Shown here: one piece after another, positions 40,370-41,598 of the stretch
Layout of the letters: every line of letters begins with the position of its first letter
How positions within the stretch are numbered: position 1 is the first letter of the stretch
NCBI GenBank assembly: GCA_015067495.1
Contig: SVMI01000005.1
Location: forward strand, 1-41,598
Origin: Oscillospiraceae bacterium
GTDB taxonomy: Bacteria; Bacillota; Clostridia; Oscillospirales; Oscillospiraceae
DNA: 41,598 nt
Direction of reading: 5' to 3'
Position numbers and translations under genes: made by a program
Notes under the pieces: generated by a model
Databases searched by the model: none
What the model was told of the DNA's origin: nothing
The model's input: the letters and a program-made list of their open reading frames with translations, nothing else

Positions 40370-41598
40370 TTATTCTGTGACAATTTCAATGGCGGCGACG
40401 GCTGCGGCGAGGAGAAGGACGGTGTCGCCCTCAATTTTCATTTCCTGAGAATCGAAGCAATGTGTGTTGAAGGGACAAATTTCTGTTTCGGGATCGGTGG
40501 CGATGTAGTACATCGTTGCGGATTTGATCTTCTCGCTGCCGAGATCCAGCTGCAGCGTCTGTGCGGCGTTCATGTCGGTGTTGGCAACGTGCAGGTAGTA
40601 GGTGCTGCCGGTCTTGGAGGCGACCACATCCAGCGCGCCCCCGCAGGAAACATCCACCTCATACTTGCCCTGATGAGCACCAAACAGCTTCATCACAGCA
40701 CCAACAGGCATCAGGTAAGGCTCAAACAGCGGAACGGGAGTGGGGATCATCAGCGCATTGGACTGCCAGATGTTGCCGAAGAAGTCGGCGATGGTGCCGA
40801 TCTCCAGAACGTCGCTGTTGCGCATCAGCTCGTTGTGGCAGCGAGCATAGGAGACACCGGCTGCCCATGTGGAGAGGGATGTGCCTCGGTTCTTGTTGCC
40901 GGGGAAGGCATAGTGGCACTCTGTGATGGCAAGGCGCTTGCTGCCCCGGTCGGCACGCATCTGTGCGATGAGGTCTCGCAAGCCGGTGTAGCCCTGCATG
41001 AAGTGATCCCAAGTGCTTTCAAAATCTTCCTTGTAATGCAGACCGCCGAGAGGGGAGTTTTCCAGCAATGCGGGGGCGGCATGGAAGGCGATGATGTCCA
41101 CCTCGTCCACCTGACTCATCTTTTTGCACCATGTCTTGTCAACCGCGCCGGCGGGGTCTTCCCAGTATTTGGTCTCGTCACCCCAGCCGATGATGCGGAT
41201 ACTGGGATCTTTTTCCCGCATGGCGGCGGCGAAGCGGCGGGTGACCGCCTGACATTCGTCGGAGGTGAAGCCCAGATTGCCGAACACGGAGTAGGAGGTC
41301 TCGTTTCCGATCTGCCAGTACTTCAGATTGTAGGGCTTTTCAACGCCGTGGGAAAGCCGCAGGGCGTTGTCCGGGTTATTGCAGTAGTCCACCCACGCGG
41401 CGGCTTCTTCCGCCGTACCCGTGCGGTCAGAGCCGGTCAGAGGATCGTGCAGAGTAGGAAGTCCCTCAGTCTCCATATTCACAACCAGCAGCGGCTCGGC
41501 ATTGACCTGACGGCAGAAATCCACGATCTCGTGGGTGCCCACCTGATTGGAATAGTAGCCGCCCCAGACGTGATTGTACATGGGGATGCGGCTCTTGC
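40370..41598 (-). CDS. Clan GH-A glycoside hydrolase, GH51-like (alpha-L-arabinofuranosidase type), 5' end cut by window
   Basis: 408 residues are visible and the frame stays open to the right edge, so the start codon is outside the window; the ATG at 41581 is internal. The barrel shows WGGYYSNQVGTHE, WVDYCNN, WQIGNET with the likely acid/base Glu (codon 41302-41300) and LAITECHYAFPG with the likely nucleophile Glu (codon 40921-40919). A C-terminal beta domain follows (about the last 110 residues). Blocks resemble GH51 arabinofuranosidases, which release arabinose from arabinoxylan, arabinan or pectin; a related clan-A family such as GH39 or GH79 is not excluded. Gut hemicellulose use would match uxaC and the esterase at 30.8-33.1 kb. 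Confidence 0.82.
   Translation of the reverse strand, partial: KSRIPMYNHVWGGYYSNQVGTHEIVDFCRQVNAEPLLVVNMETEGLPTLHDPLTGSDRTGTAEEAAAWVDYCNNPDNALRLSHGVEKPYNLKYWQIGNETSYSVFGNLGFTSDECQAVTRRFAAAMREKDPSIRIIGWGDETKYWEDPAGAVDKTWCKKMSQVDEVDIIAFHAAPALLENSPLGGLHYKEDFESTWDHFMQGYTGLRDLIAQMRADRGSKRLAITECHYAFPGNKNRGTSLSTWAAGVSYARCHNELMRNSDVLEIGTIADFFGNIWQSNALMIPTPVPLFEPYLMPVGAVMKLFGAHQGKYEVDVSCGGALDVVASKTGSTYYLHVANTDMNAAQTLQLDLGSEKIKSATMYYIATDPETEICPFNTHCFDSQEMKIEGDTVLLLAAAVAAIEIVTE

Overview
The window reads as a chromosomal segment of a Gram-positive, moderately GC-rich (about 55-58% by eye) Clostridia, most likely a gut member of the Oscillospirales (Ruminococcaceae/Oscillospiraceae type). The reasons are strong AGGAGG-type ribosome sites, SigA-type promoters with 17-nt spacers, a T-box in front of ileS, and DivIVA/SepF, RNase J, GdpP, LytR-CpsA-Psr, DUF1540 and GGGtGRT family proteins. 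MutS and MutL are present, with no mutH in the window, and MutL carries endonuclease motifs. Assignment below order level is inference.

Layout. (1) 1-1160: the 3' end of a helical-repeat (TPR-like) protein in noticeably more AT-rich DNA, two hairpins, then tRNA-Tyr(GTA) and tRNA-Thr(TGT) on the minus strand behind a consensus promoter. (2) 1262-2851: a single-gene unit with its own promoter and terminator. It encodes a protein with an N-terminal Cap12/Pycsar-type TIR domain fused to a roughly 330-residue helical C-terminal region. This is the best candidate for an undescribed (probably anti-phage or stress) system. (3) 2859-7901, minus: ylmE-sepF-divIVA, then a T-box leader and ileS. (4) 7968-15777, minus: miaB-mutS-CPBP protease-mutL-miaA-hfq, almost without gaps, joining mismatch repair, tRNA A37 modification and Hfq. 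(5) 15961-18977, plus: two cell-envelope proteins, a zinc-ribbon/TM/parvulin foldase and an N-acetylmuramoyl-L-alanine amidase. (6) 18997-22880, minus: a tRNA-dihydrouridine synthase, RNase J, and an LDH/MDH-family dehydrogenase with a malate-type specificity residue. (7) 23080-30650, plus: gdpP-rplI-dnaB-tilS-hpt-ftsH, linking c-di-AMP turnover, ribosome, replication, tRNA-Ile lysidinylation, purine salvage and membrane proteolysis. (8) 30818-33086, plus: uxaC and an alpha/beta-hydrolase esterase, a small uronate/plant-polysaccharide operon. (9) 33129-36191, minus: LCP protein, HtrA protease and a 54-residue DUF1540 protein. (10) 36335-38845, plus: rpe, then a strongly promoted NifU-like/GGGtGRT pair of unknown function. 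(11) 38974-40321, plus: a SHOCT membrane protein and a membrane-tethered XRE regulator with repeated candidate operator sites. (12) 40370-41598, minus: the C-terminal part of a clan GH-A glycoside hydrolase (GH51-like), cut by the right edge.

A short GC-rich hairpin repeat (GGCGGG-TGCTTGCT-CCCGCC) occurs four times, always between genes. No CRISPR array, insertion sequence, rRNA or intact integrase was seen. No gene-free stretch exceeds about 270 bases. All family assignments come from reading motifs, with no database search behind them.
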